This document shows, piece after piece, positions 48,119 through 58,007 of a stretch of DNA of 64,000 nucleotides. Origin of the DNA: Riptortus pedestris (taxonomy: Eukaryota; Arthropoda; Insecta; Hemiptera; Alydidae); the NCBI GenBank assembly GCA_019009955.1, contig CM032229.1:196503637-196567636 (forward strand), in the 5' to 3' direction. Numbering within the stretch: the stretch's first letter is position 1; each line of letters opens with the position of its first letter. The position numbers were made by a program, and so were the translations under genes. The notes below the pieces were generated by a model. That model had not been told where the DNA came from, did no database searches, and worked only from the letters and a program-made list of their open reading frames with translations.

Positions 48119-50134
48119 CTAGCTAAGGTACCCGGCTTTGCCCGGGAATTCATTTGAGGCTGAATGAAGATGGTATATTTTTGGCAAGGCTTTACTTTCC
48201 ACAATATTTTTTTTATTTCCCTGTCCCATTGTTTAGAATTTATACCCGTCGTTACTGTGGATTTGTTAATAATAAAATTATTTGTTATTTAAGACTTCAC
48301 TGTCCTCAATATTTTTATATTTCCCGTCCCCTCTGTATGTAGTTTTTTTTATAACGTAATGGACCATATAATTCATAATCCTAGAAAGTATTCTGTCTTC
48401 CAAACCATGTATGAATAAAAGTTCCTTTCCCTTCATGCGGTACAATGTCCAACGGTGACAGCTGTTTTAGGTACGTCATAGCCGCTATTAAAATACTCTT
48501 TCATAAGTCTCGATTGTAAACTGTGTATTCATATTGGTTTTCAGTAAAGTATATCATAATACATTAACGGAGCAGAGTTAATAAATACCAGAAATACCTG
48601 GGTGCACCTCCCTAGCGTTCATTCTTGTAAATTATTTATTTATGATAATTAAAGAAATTCAGATTCCTGAGAATAATAATACATTGCTATAAGCATCAAT
48701 TAACATGTAAACATAGACCAATATGAGGTCGGAAGGGAAGCGGCAGAACTGATAGGACAAAGGAAGTAGCTCGACACTTACATAGCCTCAGTGCTGCCAA
48801 CCTGCAATGCATTTTGGATAGCTATCCTCTAATACATTCAAATATATTAAAATATCATATTACATTATCTTCACAATTCTAAAACTGTTTCAAATATTTT
48901 TCACATTTTAATTAAATAATGTATTAAATACACTTAGAGAAGGGGGGGGGCACAGTATTTTGACATTTACCCGTCCCAGTGTTTAGGGTTAACACCCGTC
49001 GTTTCTGTGGATTTGATAATAATAAAATTATTTTTTTATGTAAGACTTCCCTGTCCTGCATATTGTCATATTTCCCGTTTCCTGTGTATTAAGCATAGAT
49101 TTGAATTATTAATGAGAAAATATTGACATAAATTTGAATAAATATTTTCATTTGAGGTACCTGGTAGTTCATATTGAAAAGAAGTGTTGAGCAAATTTCT
49201 CTAAATAACAAAATAAACAACTTTTGTTATGTGCATATTTGCCGAAACCCCAATAGGAAATCACTATTTTTAATTTCAGGCCTCCCTTATAACCCCCACT
49301 CCTGACCGTCCCTAGGAATAGTATAACTTATTATAAGGAAGGCGTTAGTGCTAATACACATACTGAGTGTTTTATTTATTTCGGTTGAGTCTTTTGGGCC
49401 AAATAAAATTGTTGACTCTCGCTATAATTTTTAGCGTATAACGCCTTTATACTTCGGTATACGACGATAGTGTATATAAAAAAAGTGTCTCTAAATAACA
49501 AAATAAACAACTTATGTTATATGCATATTTGCCGAAAATGCAATAGGAAACGAAATATCACTATTACTAATTTCAGGCCTTCCTTATAACCACCACTCCT
49601 GCCCCTCCCTAGAAATGTTAGTATGGCTTATTATAAGGAAGGCTTTAGTACTAATTCACTAACCGACTTTGGTTTAGTTCGGTTGAGTCTTTTGTGCCAA
49701 ATAAAATTGTGGACTCCCGCTATAGTTTTTAGCGTATAACTCATTTATACTTCCGTTTACGGCAAAAGTGCATATAACAAAATTTACTCTAAATTACAAA
49801 ATAAATAACTTTTGTTATGGGTATACTTGCTGAAAAAGCAATAGGAAACGAAATATCGCTATTTTTAACTTTAGGCCTTCCCTATAACCCCCACTCCTAT
49901 TCATCTCAGAGAACTTTAATATAGCCTAAATTCTAAGTTGGGTTAGTAGTAATATACATACCAAGTTTCATAAAATTCGGTTCAGCCGTTTATGCGTGAA
50001 AAGGTAACAAACAAATAAACAAACAAACCAACACACACTAAAGAAACAAAATGCTGTTATGGGGTCTATGACATGTGAAACGAAAAGTTATTGTGAAATT
50101 TCGCGAAAAAAATCAATGTACAGACAGAGGTTAC

Positions 50135-50185
<51 letters not shown>
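48119..50185 (-). mobile_element. Family H copy, composite D and A tails
   Basis: CTAG at 48,119, A-like end, D block to about 48,945, then a second piece of A-tail sequence (48,952-49,180; gacatttacccgtcccagtg) starting at a G-run, then modules and TC at 50,184-50,185. Two tail segments in one element point to recombination between copies. Confidence 0.85.
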
Positions 50186-50186
<1 letters not shown>

Positions 50187-50379
50187 TATCTAAGGTACCC
50201 GGCTTCGCTCGGGAAATCGTTAGATGCTGAATATTGAGGGTTTTTTTATAGCGAGGCTTCAATGTGTACAATTATATTTCTTGTCTGGGCGTATTATTTT
50301 TCCATAAGGGTAACTGTGGGGACTTAAAGAAAGAAGAAATAAATCAATGTACAGACAGAGGTTACAATTTTATATATAT
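50186..50379 (-). mobile_element. Minimal family H copy, ~190 bp
   Basis: Starts ctatctaaggtacccggctt (CTAT for CTAG), keeps about 140 bp of B tail, jumps to the last ~45 bp of the 5' end (aatcaatgtacagacagagg) and stops at the LTR insertion. No modules remain. Confidence 0.8.
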
Positions 50380-51015
50380 TGTTACGTTTTATTACAAAAC
50401 CAGTAATAAAACGTTGTTAATATGAGTTCTTTTGGATTGCAAAGTTAAACACACACAAGTTTCACAGTTTATCACTGCACAATTTATTTCACAATGTACA
50501 ATACTCTTGATTATTACTACTCACAGTATTACACTGATAGTGTCACTGTTCTTCAGATTTCACAGTCCAATAATTCACTCACGGTCACTGAAATTCACAT
50601 AAAACGACGGCACTGCACTGCCCTTTACTTCGCGGCACTGCACTGTGGCACTGTGTTAAACATGGTACTAAACTGTTACTTACAGTCACGGCACAACACT
50701 GTTCTTCTTATAAAACAACTTTACCGCACTGCACTAAGTCGCACTGTAGCACCGATGTGACCATCAAGACATCTGAGCGTAAACTGAGACTGAGGTACTG
50801 GCAGGGTCTCTTATAAAGGCCTGTAGAAGGGGCTAGCCAAGGAAAGGTCCAGAAGTTCCAGGAAGATAGGCACGGCGGGCCCTAATTAGATTCTGCTGGC
50901 TCCACTAGGTCGAGCTGTACAGGCTTATATACTAGGGCCTTCCACGAATTAGCGACACTTCTTTGAACTCCCCAATCACGCGGTTCCTTCTCTGGTGTAT
51001 TTAATTTTCGCAACA
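50380..51015 (-). repeat. Gypsy-type LTR (3' LTR), 636 bp
   Basis: On the minus strand it runs from TGTTGCG at 51,015 to GTAACA at 50,380, the 5'-TG...CA-3' frame of an LTR. It holds a TATA-like tttataagag (about 50,810-50,820, minus) followed about 25 bp later by a CAGT-type initiator, and an aataaa polyadenylation signal (about 50,484-50,490). The integrase frame ends just outside it, at 51,027, as expected upstream of a 3' LTR. It sits in the AT tract of a family H 5' end. No second LTR is in the window. Confidence 0.8.
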
Positions 51016-51019
51016 CTGC

Positions 51020-51660
51020 TGCCCACTTAAGCCTTTTTGTCCCGAATAGGCTCATTATCGCCGCTACCATACTTGGCCAGTCGCTCTAGGTATACCACTT
51101 TCATTTTAGACCTCGGATTGTGGTATCTCTGAATCCTGTAGACTACGTCGTTCAATCTCTTGATCACCTTGTAAGGGCCCTCCCAGTGGCGTCTGCAATA
51201 TAGGCGATAACCCTTTCTTGCGTTGTGGGTTGAACAGTAGAACCATTTGTCCTTCAGTGAATCCCTCCGTATTTGCTGCTCGATCATACCTGGCTTTCAT
51301 CTTGTCACTTGTACATTTTAATACGACTGCGTACAAACTCATGGAGCTAATGCAGGTCTTCTTGTGTCTGGGAAGTATTTCCATTGTCTTCGCAGGACTG
51401 TTCGGGTTTGGCCCCAAATTCCAAATCTGCTGGCAGTCCTAGTTCTGCTCCAAATATGATTTTCGCTGGAGTACGGGAGGTGGAATCACGGATGGCTGAC
51501 CGATATGCCTGTAGAAATTTTGGTATGTGCACATCCCAATCTCTTTGGTGTGTACTAACCACTTTCCTCAGATATTCCTCCAGAGTTCGTTTAAATCTTT
51601 CAACCATGCCATCAGATTGTGGATGAAGCGGTGTCGTTCTTGTCTTTTTGATGCCGTGTA
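51020..51660 (-). pseudogene. Gypsy-type Pol C-terminus (integrase end), frameshifted
   Basis: From 51,660 on the minus strand: PLHPQSDGMVERFKRTLEEY, with the last catalytic Glu of the integrase DDE set in VERF, then QAYRSAIRDSTSRTPAKIIF and GAELGLPADLEFG, KMKARYDRAAN, the GPY/F domain WEGPYKVIKRLNDVVYRIQ, and LERLAKYG before the stop at 51,027. Frames change near 51,370 and 51,200. Everything upstream (protease, RT, RNase H, most of integrase) is missing: the 78-bp minisatellite begins at about 51,690. Integrase joins retroelement DNA to the chromosome; this remnant cannot. Confidence 0.9.
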
Positions 51661-51689
51661 CAATTCACACATTTCCTTGAATATGACCG

Positions 51690-52625
51690 ATTCGAAAGTG
51701 TGACATTCCGGGGGTAAGAATGATAAGTCCTCTTCTGCGCAACTATACTTCCATTATAAGGGAGGTGGTAAGGTAGTGTGACCTTCCGGGGGTAAGGATG
51801 ATAGTTCCGCTTCTGCTCAACTATAGTTCCATTATAAGGGAGGTGGTAAGGTAGTGTGACCAACCGGGGGTAAGAATGATAGTTCCCCTTCTGCTCAACT
51901 ATAGTTCCATTATAAGGGAGGTGGTAAGGTAGTGTGACCTACCGGGGGTAAGAATGGTAGTTCCCCATCTGCTGAACTATAGTTCCATTATAAGGGAGGT
52001 GGTAAGGTATATGACCTACCGGGGGTAAGAATGATAGTTCCCCTTCTGCTCAACTATAGTTCCATTATAAGGGAGGTGGTAAGGTAGTGTGACCTTCCGG
52101 GGGTAAGGATGATAGTTCCGCTTCTGCTCAACTATAGTTCCATTATAAGGGAGGTGGTAAGGTAGTGTGACCTTCCGGGGATAAGAATGATAGGTCCTCT
52201 TCTGCACAACTATAGTTCCATTATAAGGGAGGTGGTAAGGTAGTGTGACCTTCCGGGGGTAAGGATGATAGTTCCGCTTCTGCTCAACTATAGTTCCATT
52301 ATAAGGGAGGTGGTAAGGTATATGACCTACCGGGGGTAAGAATGATAGTTCCCCTTCTGCTCAACTATAGTTCCATTATAAGGGAGGTGGTAAGGTAGTG
52401 TGACCTACCGGGGGTAAGAATGATAGTTCCCCTTCTGCTCAACTATAGTTCCATTATAAGGGAGGTGGTAAGGTAGTGTGACCAACCGGGGGTAAGAATG
52501 ATAGTTCCCCTTCTGCTCAACTATAGTTCCATTATAAGGGAGGTGGTAAGTTAGTGTGACCTACCGGGGGTAAGAATGGTAGTTCCCCTTCTGCTGAACT
52601 ATAGTTCCATTATAAGGGAGGTGGT
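51690..52625. repeat. 78-bp minisatellite, about twelve copies
   Basis: The unit contains ccgggggtaagaatgatagt and ctatagttccattataaggg. Spacing is 78 bp, with two 76-bp units where gtagtgtgacc is shortened to gtatatgacc (52,010 and 52,318). The array fills the gap between the Gypsy integrase break and the 282-codon frame. Short frames inside it are repeat by-products. Confidence 0.95.
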
Positions 52626-53473
52626 TATTGTGATGTGGTGTAATGGAACAACGAGGGTAGGTGACTCGGTAGCTGGCGATACCTACAACTCGCATTTAGA
52701 AAATAATTTATTTGTCTCTTTAAATTACTTCCATTTCTTTTCCATGAACCAACATAAACGCGTAAAATAAAAACATGTGTTCTCAGAACTGGTTCAATTA
52801 TTTTATCGTAATCCCTTAAAATGACTATGTCACGGACTATTTCTTCTAATTTTCTAGTATCAGTAATTAAGTATACTCGATATTCATTCTCATTCTTCCC
52901 GTACATTTCTTTCCACTTCAGTAGTGGGAATGGAACGTCTTCTACTGTGTGGGCCATACCATAAACAATAGGACCGGAGTCCAAGAATGAATTAAATTTC
53001 AGCTTTCTAGATTTAGCAAAGGCCTCTTGGTCTTCATCTATATGCTCACTGACCAACTTCACACGACTTTGTAATTTTTCAATTACTATTGAACTATTAT
53101 TCCTATTAGTTTCCAACTTGATCGGTATCTCAGTAAATGTTTTAAAAAATTGGTTCCATGGTTCAAACTGCAAAAATAATCTTTTGGACCGAACACTAAC
53201 CCTCTTGTCACACTTTGAACATGTAACACGGTTATCATCTTTTCGCGTTCCGTAGAACTGAAATTTATTTGGAATGAATATGCTAAACAATAAAAACACC
53301 CAGAACCTGTAATATCTCGAAAGATCGGGCCTCCCCTGTTCGAAAGTACATTTAATAAATTCCGAGTTGAGGTGGAAACGCCTCGAGATGAGTGCGTCTT
53401 TCAGGGTCTGTGGTTTAATATGTACCGACTCCAGAATCGTCCTCTTCTGGTCCATCAACTTGGAAATGCTCAT
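52625..53473 (-). CDS. Unrecognised 282-codon frame, probably a broken gene
   Basis: I do not recognise this protein. It is mixed-charge, not repeat-like: SGPIVYGMAHTVEDVPFPLL, EEIVRDIVILRDYDKII, FLQFEPWNQFFKTFTEIPIK, and a CxxC pair in VTCSKCDKRVSV. A hydrophobic stretch (about residues 56-70, YRFWVFLLFSIFIP) could be a membrane segment or an unspliced insertion. Its ATG overlaps the stop of an upstream frame in the same direction (53,475-53,600; RKVSIPVLEWNKMFPKANKK and RFDYKRAIIEEYENG), as a one-base frameshift in a longer protein would look. Its last ~30 residues run up to the 78-bp array. Codon use is less AT-rich than the surrounding repeats. It could be a captured exon set or an unfamiliar mobile-element gene. 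Confidence 0.4.
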   Translation of the reverse strand: MSISKLMDQKRTILESVHIKPQTLKDALISRRFHLNSEFIKCTFEQGRPDLSRYYRFWVFLLFSIFIPNKFQFYGTRKDDNRVTCSKCDKRVSVRSKRLFLQFEPWNQFFKTFTEIPIKLETNRNNSSIVIEKLQSRVKLVSEHIDEDQEAFAKSRKLKFNSFLDSGPIVYGMAHTVEDVPFPLLKWKEMYGKNENEYRVYLITDTRKLEEIVRDIVILRDYDKIIEPVLRTHVFILRVYVGSWKRNGSNLKRQINYFLNASCRYRQLPSHLPSLFHYTTSQ

Positions 53474-53474
53474 G

Positions 53475-53610
53475 GCAAGTCCGACGGTAGGCCTCCATTC
53501 TCATACTCCTCAATTATCGCTCTCTTGTAATCGAACCGTTTCTTATTAGCTTTGGGGAACATCTTGTTCCATTCAAGGACTGGGATACTGACCTTCCTCC
53601 CCAGTAATAT
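53475..53610 (-). pseudogene. Upstream frame of the same unrecognised protein
   Basis: Open minus-strand codons GVGILLGRKVSIPVLEWNK and onward to YENGGLPSDLP, stopping at TGA where the downstream ATG starts (ATGA overlap). The composition agrees with the 282-codon frame. I see no start codon with support. Confidence 0.4.
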
Positions 53611-53829
53611 CCCAACACCAGTGCTTCCATTTCTTCTTCTTAAATTTCAAATAAGGCCAGTCTTTAGAAAAAATTAACCACGGTTCTCTAAAGAAGGGCG
53701 AAGCAAAACGTTTTGTTCTGCGAGAAATCGTGTTCACCTATGGATTTATTTTGATTTCTTTGGCAGTTATATGGATATTATTATATCCAATATTAATTAT
53801 GTTATAAATATTAACTGTTAGATCAGATG
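53611..53829. other. Nothing recognised
   Basis: Intervening sequence with no open frame and no match to other repeats in the window. Confidence 0.4.
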
Positions 53830-54395
53830 AATCAAAATCTGTCATAAGCTGCAGATTTCTACCATAATCTGCCACAAGCTCCAGATGCCTACCACAATCT
53901 GCCACAAGCTGTGATTCCTTCTACAATCTGCCACCAGCTGTAGATTTCTACTACAATCTGCCACCAGCTGCTGACTCCAACCATAATCTATCTTAAGCTA
54001 CAGATTACTGCCACAATCTGCCATAAGCTGCTGATTCCTACCACAATCTGCCACAAGCTGTAGACTCCAACAATCTGCCACAAGCTGTAGACTCCTACAA
54101 TCTGCCACAAGCTGTAGACTCCTTCTACAATCCCCCACAAGCTGTAGATTCCTATTACAATCTACCACCAGCTGCTGACTCCTACCATAATCTATCTTAA
54201 GCTGCAGATTACTGCTATAAGCTGCTGATTCTTACCATAATCTGCCACAAGAAGCAGATTACTGCTATAAGCTGCTGATTCTTACCATAATCTGCCACAA
54301 GAAGCAGATTACTGCCATAATCTGTCATAAGCTGCTGATTCCTACCATAATCTACCACAAGATGCAGATTCCTACAATAATCAGATGCAGTAGGA
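53830..54395. repeat. Degenerate ~30-bp repeat (caatctgccacaagctg)
   Basis: About 18 imperfect units built from caatctgccacaagctgtag and attcctacca, 22-33 bp long with small deletions. It is older or less homogenised than the 30-, 67- and 78-bp arrays. Its right edge abuts the exon mosaic. Confidence 0.9.
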
Positions 54396-54412
54396 AGTGC
54401 ATACAGCCCGAT

Positions 54413-54775
54413 TCATGACAGGCCAACTTGGTCAGGACAATAGAAAGTAATAAGTCCTGCAAGGGATGCTCCAGCACAACGATCAGCCACGTCTTTCTGC
54501 GGAGATTGAGGCCTAAACCGCCTTACAGCTGCCCTAATTGCTTTGGAAGTAGCAACTTCCCGATCATGAAGGGCCATCACTCCTTGCGCGTCACTTACTT
54601 GTGCACTTGGCTTACTATGAGTAGTTTGGATGAACACAGACTCAGTTGTATGTGAATCTGAGACGTGAACATCATTTCGGGCAAGTGCTTGTTTTGCCCA
54701 GCTATTGAGGTTACTAAAATTAATATGTAAATAAATATTTGATAGTACCATATGATGCATTACAGCTGAGGTCAT
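54413..54775 (-). pseudogene. Exon-like fragment with acceptor and donor (115-bp core)
   Basis: A core exon at 54,599-54,713 is bounded by acceptor ttaattttag/taacc and a consensus donor cacaa/gtaagt. It reads NSWAKQALARNDVHVSDSHT and ESVFIQTTHSKPSAQ. The frame stays open past the donor for 60 more codons (VATSKAIRAAVRRFRPQ; DRCAGASLAGLITFYC) to a stop at 54,413; this may be another joined piece. I cannot name the gene. Confidence 0.5.
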
Positions 54776-54966
54776 TAGAGTGTTATCTATTTAAAAAAAA
54801 ATCTGTCATCACATAAAATAAATAAATCAAGAGTAAGACAAATTTTGGAAGGACTAAAATAATATTTTCCCACCAAACTGAATTTACCAAGGCTAAATTT
54901 ATTTTCCCAAGGTTGACAATTTTGAACAGAGTAAAACTTCATATAACTGGTTTTCATTCTAAAGAC

Positions 54967-55012
54967 CTCAACTAATGTTGCAATTGCAGAATGCACAGCA
55001 TCTTCCCTCACA
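54967..55012 (-). pseudogene. Possible small exon fragment
   Basis: A strong acceptor (gttttctttcag) precedes VREDAVHSAIATLVE; a weak donor (gag/gtcttt) may end it after 46 bp. The frame carries on a little (VFRMKTS) and then loses protein character. Unnamed; support is the acceptor and the reading only. Confidence 0.35.
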
Positions 55013-55101
55013 CTGAAAGAAAACATTTTAACTCAGCTGCCTGGCATTAATTTACTTATAAAAACAGGTTTTAATCAGCTAAAATTCCTATAGGTACTTA
55101 C

Positions 55102-55250
55102 AAGTCCTATTCGCTTTCCAATTCTGTCAATAACATGAGAAACTTTCCCATCACCAAGAGGTCTTCCAGTTTCATTATCAACCACATTCGACCTTAGCCA
55201 TGGAAAATTAGTTTCTGCAACCCGTTCAGAAAGGATTTCTAGGCCAAAAT
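55102..55250 (-). pseudogene. Metallophosphatase / 5'-nucleotidase-family exon fragment with splice sites
   Basis: A 149-bp exon reading FGLEILSERVAETNFPWL, then SNVVDNETGRPLGDGKVSHV and IDRIGKRIGL. This is the segment that follows the GNHDFD metal-binding motif in calcineurin-like 5'-nucleotidase-family proteins, often named mannosylglucosyl-3-phosphoglycerate phosphatase-like in insects. The acceptor is ttatttttag/at and the donor actt/gtaagt, a full consensus. The first codon would be completed by a G from the upstream exon to give Asp of the DFG run, as in the family. Upstream metal ligands and downstream exons are absent. Here the preceding DNA is another exon-like piece whose own donor would lie only about 11 bp away, so the two are artificially joined. 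Confidence 0.75.
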
Positions 55251-55261
55251 CTAAAAATAAC

Positions 55262-55474
55262 TTGCATAGCAATGCACCACAGCAGGTTTCGAAAGCTCCA
55301 GATTTTTGGAGGACAATCTTTATCAGGGGCATCTGCTGTATTTGGCATCACCAGAGTAGTTAAAAGCCCCGCTTTAGTGTGCAGCCGAACTACCTGCGAG
55401 TCATGAATATTTTTGGAAACTGATGTCAGATCCTGCCTATCACTAAAGTCTAAATGGTTAGGTTGAGGTGACAC
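55262..55474 (-). pseudogene. Exon-like fragment joined upstream of the metallophosphatase exon
   Basis: The minus strand reads PNHLDFSDRQDLTSVSKNIH and DSQVVRLHTKAGLLTTLVMP, NTADAPDK, with a possible frame change into QKSGAFETCCGALLC. Its right (3') edge tgcaa/gtta could be a donor. The sequence is protein-like and richer in GC than the flanks, but I do not recognise the gene. Confidence 0.45.
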
Positions 55475-56118
55475 ATCAGTTTCCTGTGGCTAATTGTGGC
55501 TTGCCCTGCAATAAACGAAGCCGTCCTGTCGTGCGGCAACTCAGCCCTGAAAGGTTGAATGTTAGATATGTGGCTTATATAAGACGGTTGCTCCTACTGT
55601 TCTGCCTTGTACAACGGCTTCCTGCCGCACTTCCTAGATCCCTCACCGATGACGAAACCACGCCTTGACTCAGCTGTGATTCACCTGTCATGTCTTGAGT
55701 TCGCTTCACGACTCCCATGACTGATCCTCACATCTGCTGCAGTCCTCCGACGTCTAACTTCCACACTCGGCCTCGATCTTGAAGTGGGAAATTTCTACTT
55801 CTAAGTCGCCTTACATTACCATTTGATGCCAATTCATCCTCATCCGGCCCTGAGGACTATTTCGTTATTCACTACTCGATAAAATTGTGTCAGTAACCAA
55901 CTTTATCTCGTTTGTAAGTCACTATTTGCTAAACTTTTATCGCAAACCTAGACACGTATTGCTAAAATTGTATCACTAACCAATTTTATGCTATAATTCC
56001 TATCGGACTGTATTTCAAACTAGATATAAATTGCAAACATGATATTTTAAAAAGAAACAACAATAATATTAAATTAAACAGAAGCTTCGACCGCTGATCC
56101 CTCGTAGTGGCAAACAGT
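55475..56118. other. Unique sequence, no gene identified
   Basis: GC-richer to about 55,860, then AT-rich. It contains a 66-codon plus-strand frame (55,468-55,668) without recognisable features. From about 55,870 short related phrases (ataaaattgtgtcagtaacc; aaaattgtatcactaacca) recur. Family H module sequence resumes at about 56,119. Confidence 0.5.
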
Positions 56119-56293
56119 TGGTATGGCTTATGATAATAAAGGCGTCAGTGCTAATACACATACCGAGTTATAGCAGATTTCCCTAAAGGGAAATCAGCTA
56201 TTGAGGTTGTACTCATGACGGAATTTTCGAAATTTTTCTTCAAATGTCCATCGATCCTACCCAGGAGATGACGAAAATGAGGTCCGTTCCAAA

Positions 56294-56357
<64 letters not shown>

Positions 56358-57050
56358 CTGTTACCGCTCTAGCGGTCGCAATTTTTGTTTGGTCGTTACC
56401 AAACTCGATATTTAGTCGTTTTATGTAAAAAGTAAGATCAAGTTCGTTAACGGCTGAAATCGGACCAGTGGGAGGGGGGGTTTAGAGGGGGGATTTTCGA
56501 AAATTCAAAATATCTCCGTTACTATACGTCGGACCAAAAAATTGTACAGAATCAATCTTATTGCAAATTAAATTTACTATAAATATTGTTATATAGATTT
56601 TTTCTCTATCTTGAATATTAACCGAGATATTTGCATTTGTATTCTGCTTGTGTTCACCAGTAGGCTATGTTCAGACTTTCCGCAGAGAGCTCTGGCGGCC
56701 GTTTCCATAACTATTCGTCCCTCGTGAATAGGTTTAGAGGTTAGGCTAACTCTTTTTGGGGCTAGAAACTACTGGGTTATTACGCCCTAAATAATGTTTT
56801 AGGTTTAGAGGTTTCTTACTACTACAGTTGTTATTAGGCAGATTTCTCTATTGTAATACTTCACGTGGGAAATCTGCTTAGTTTACGCAGCCCCTGCGTG
56901 ACGGACCTTTTATTTAGTTTGGTTGAGTCTTTTGTACTAAATAATATTGTTGACTCCCGGAATAATTTTTAGCATATCTAAATAACAAAATAAACAACTT
57001 TTGTTATGAGCATATTTGCCGAAAAACCAATAGGAAACTAAATATCGCTA
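56119..57050 (-). mobile_element. Family H module fragments around family C insertions
   Basis: Module phrases gttggtatggcttatgataa (56,119), ttatttagtttggttgagtc (56,910) and aaataacaaaataaacaact (56,980) are consecutive parts of one module. The copy is interrupted by the family C insert at 56,170-56,907 and by a second at 57,051. Confidence 0.8.
56170..56907 (-). mobile_element. Family C element, copy 3
   Basis: The end tagcagatttccctaaaggg (56,170) to gcagcccctgcgtgacggac (56,907), with (AT)n at 56,297-56,354 and the G-run and ggattttcgaaaattc blocks. The family H flanks cataccgagtt and ttatttag rejoin, locating the insertion exactly. The interior 56,640-56,840 (gttcagactttccgcagaga) differs from copies 1 and 4. 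Confidence 0.8.
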
Positions 57051-57170
57051 TTAGCAGATTTCCCTTAAGGGAAATCAGCTATTGAGGTCGTACTCATGAT
57101 GGGATTTTCGAAATATTTCTTCAAATGTCCATCGATCCTATCCAGGAGATGACGAAAATGAGGTCCATTC

Positions 57171-57234
<64 letters not shown>

Positions 57235-57996
57235 CTGTTAACGCTTTAGCGGTCGCAATTTTTGTTTGATCGTTACGAAACTCGATATTTAACTGTTTTA
57301 TGTAAAAAGACAGATCAAGTTCGTTAATGGCTGAAATCGGACCAGGGGGAGGGGGGGGGTTAGAGGAGGGATTTTCGAAAATTCGAAATATCTTCGTTAT
57401 TATGCATCGGATCGAAAAATTGTATATAACTAATCTTATTGCAAATTAAATTTACTATAGATATTGTTATAAACGTTTATTCTCTATCTTGAATATTAAC
57501 CGCGATACTTGCATTTTTCAGTTTTCAGCAAACCGCCACTTCACTCATGTTACGTAAACTATACTCTGCTACATAATAAATCACATTATTGGAAGATTGA
57601 ATACCAAAAATTGTATTCAAGAGACCTTTGTTATACGAGATACATGTAAATATGCCCTGGTGACCCCCCCCCCATCTTAAAGATTTGGACTACTAAAATT
57701 TTATTGATTGAGATAAAAATTATTCTGACTCATTATAAATTACACTAGTTGATATAGTGTGTTATATTCTGATATATTTCAGTAATTTTTTTTCTTTCCG
57801 GAGTGAGGCAGGCCGACCCGTTTTTTTACATTTCTAACATAACGCTTCCTGTCGGCAGGTTATTGAAATAGGATGAACCATTTATTTCCGTTTGTATTTA
57901 TTCACGGAGTTGTTGTGTTAGCAGTATGTATATTTATCTCTTACTAAACTTCAAGAGGGCAATCTGCTTAGTTTACGACACCCCTGCGTGATGGAC
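57051..57996 (-). mobile_element. Family C element, copy 4
   Basis: From ttagcagatttcccttaagg to cacccctgcgtgatggac, with (AT)n at 57,176-57,230, G-run at 57,346-57,358 and C-run at 57,664-57,673. The left flank is family H (aaatatcgcta); the right flank is the 5' end of the next family H copy. Confidence 0.8.
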
Positions 57997-58007
57997 TTAT
58001 CTATCTA

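Noticed and set aside
51612..52207. Minus-strand frames in the 78-bp array
   Set aside because: 78 is a multiple of three, so frames stay open across units; the products are simple repeats (TLPYHLPYNG).
53290..53338. A 49-nt intron in the unrecognised ORF (gttctgggtg ... aaatttcag)
   Set aside because: The edges look like GT-AG, but the length is very short and removal would shift the frame out of the protein-like CxxC region.
55468..55668. 66-codon plus-strand frame
   Set aside because: No domain, no splice signals and no neighbour support; the minus strand next to it has the exon-like readings.
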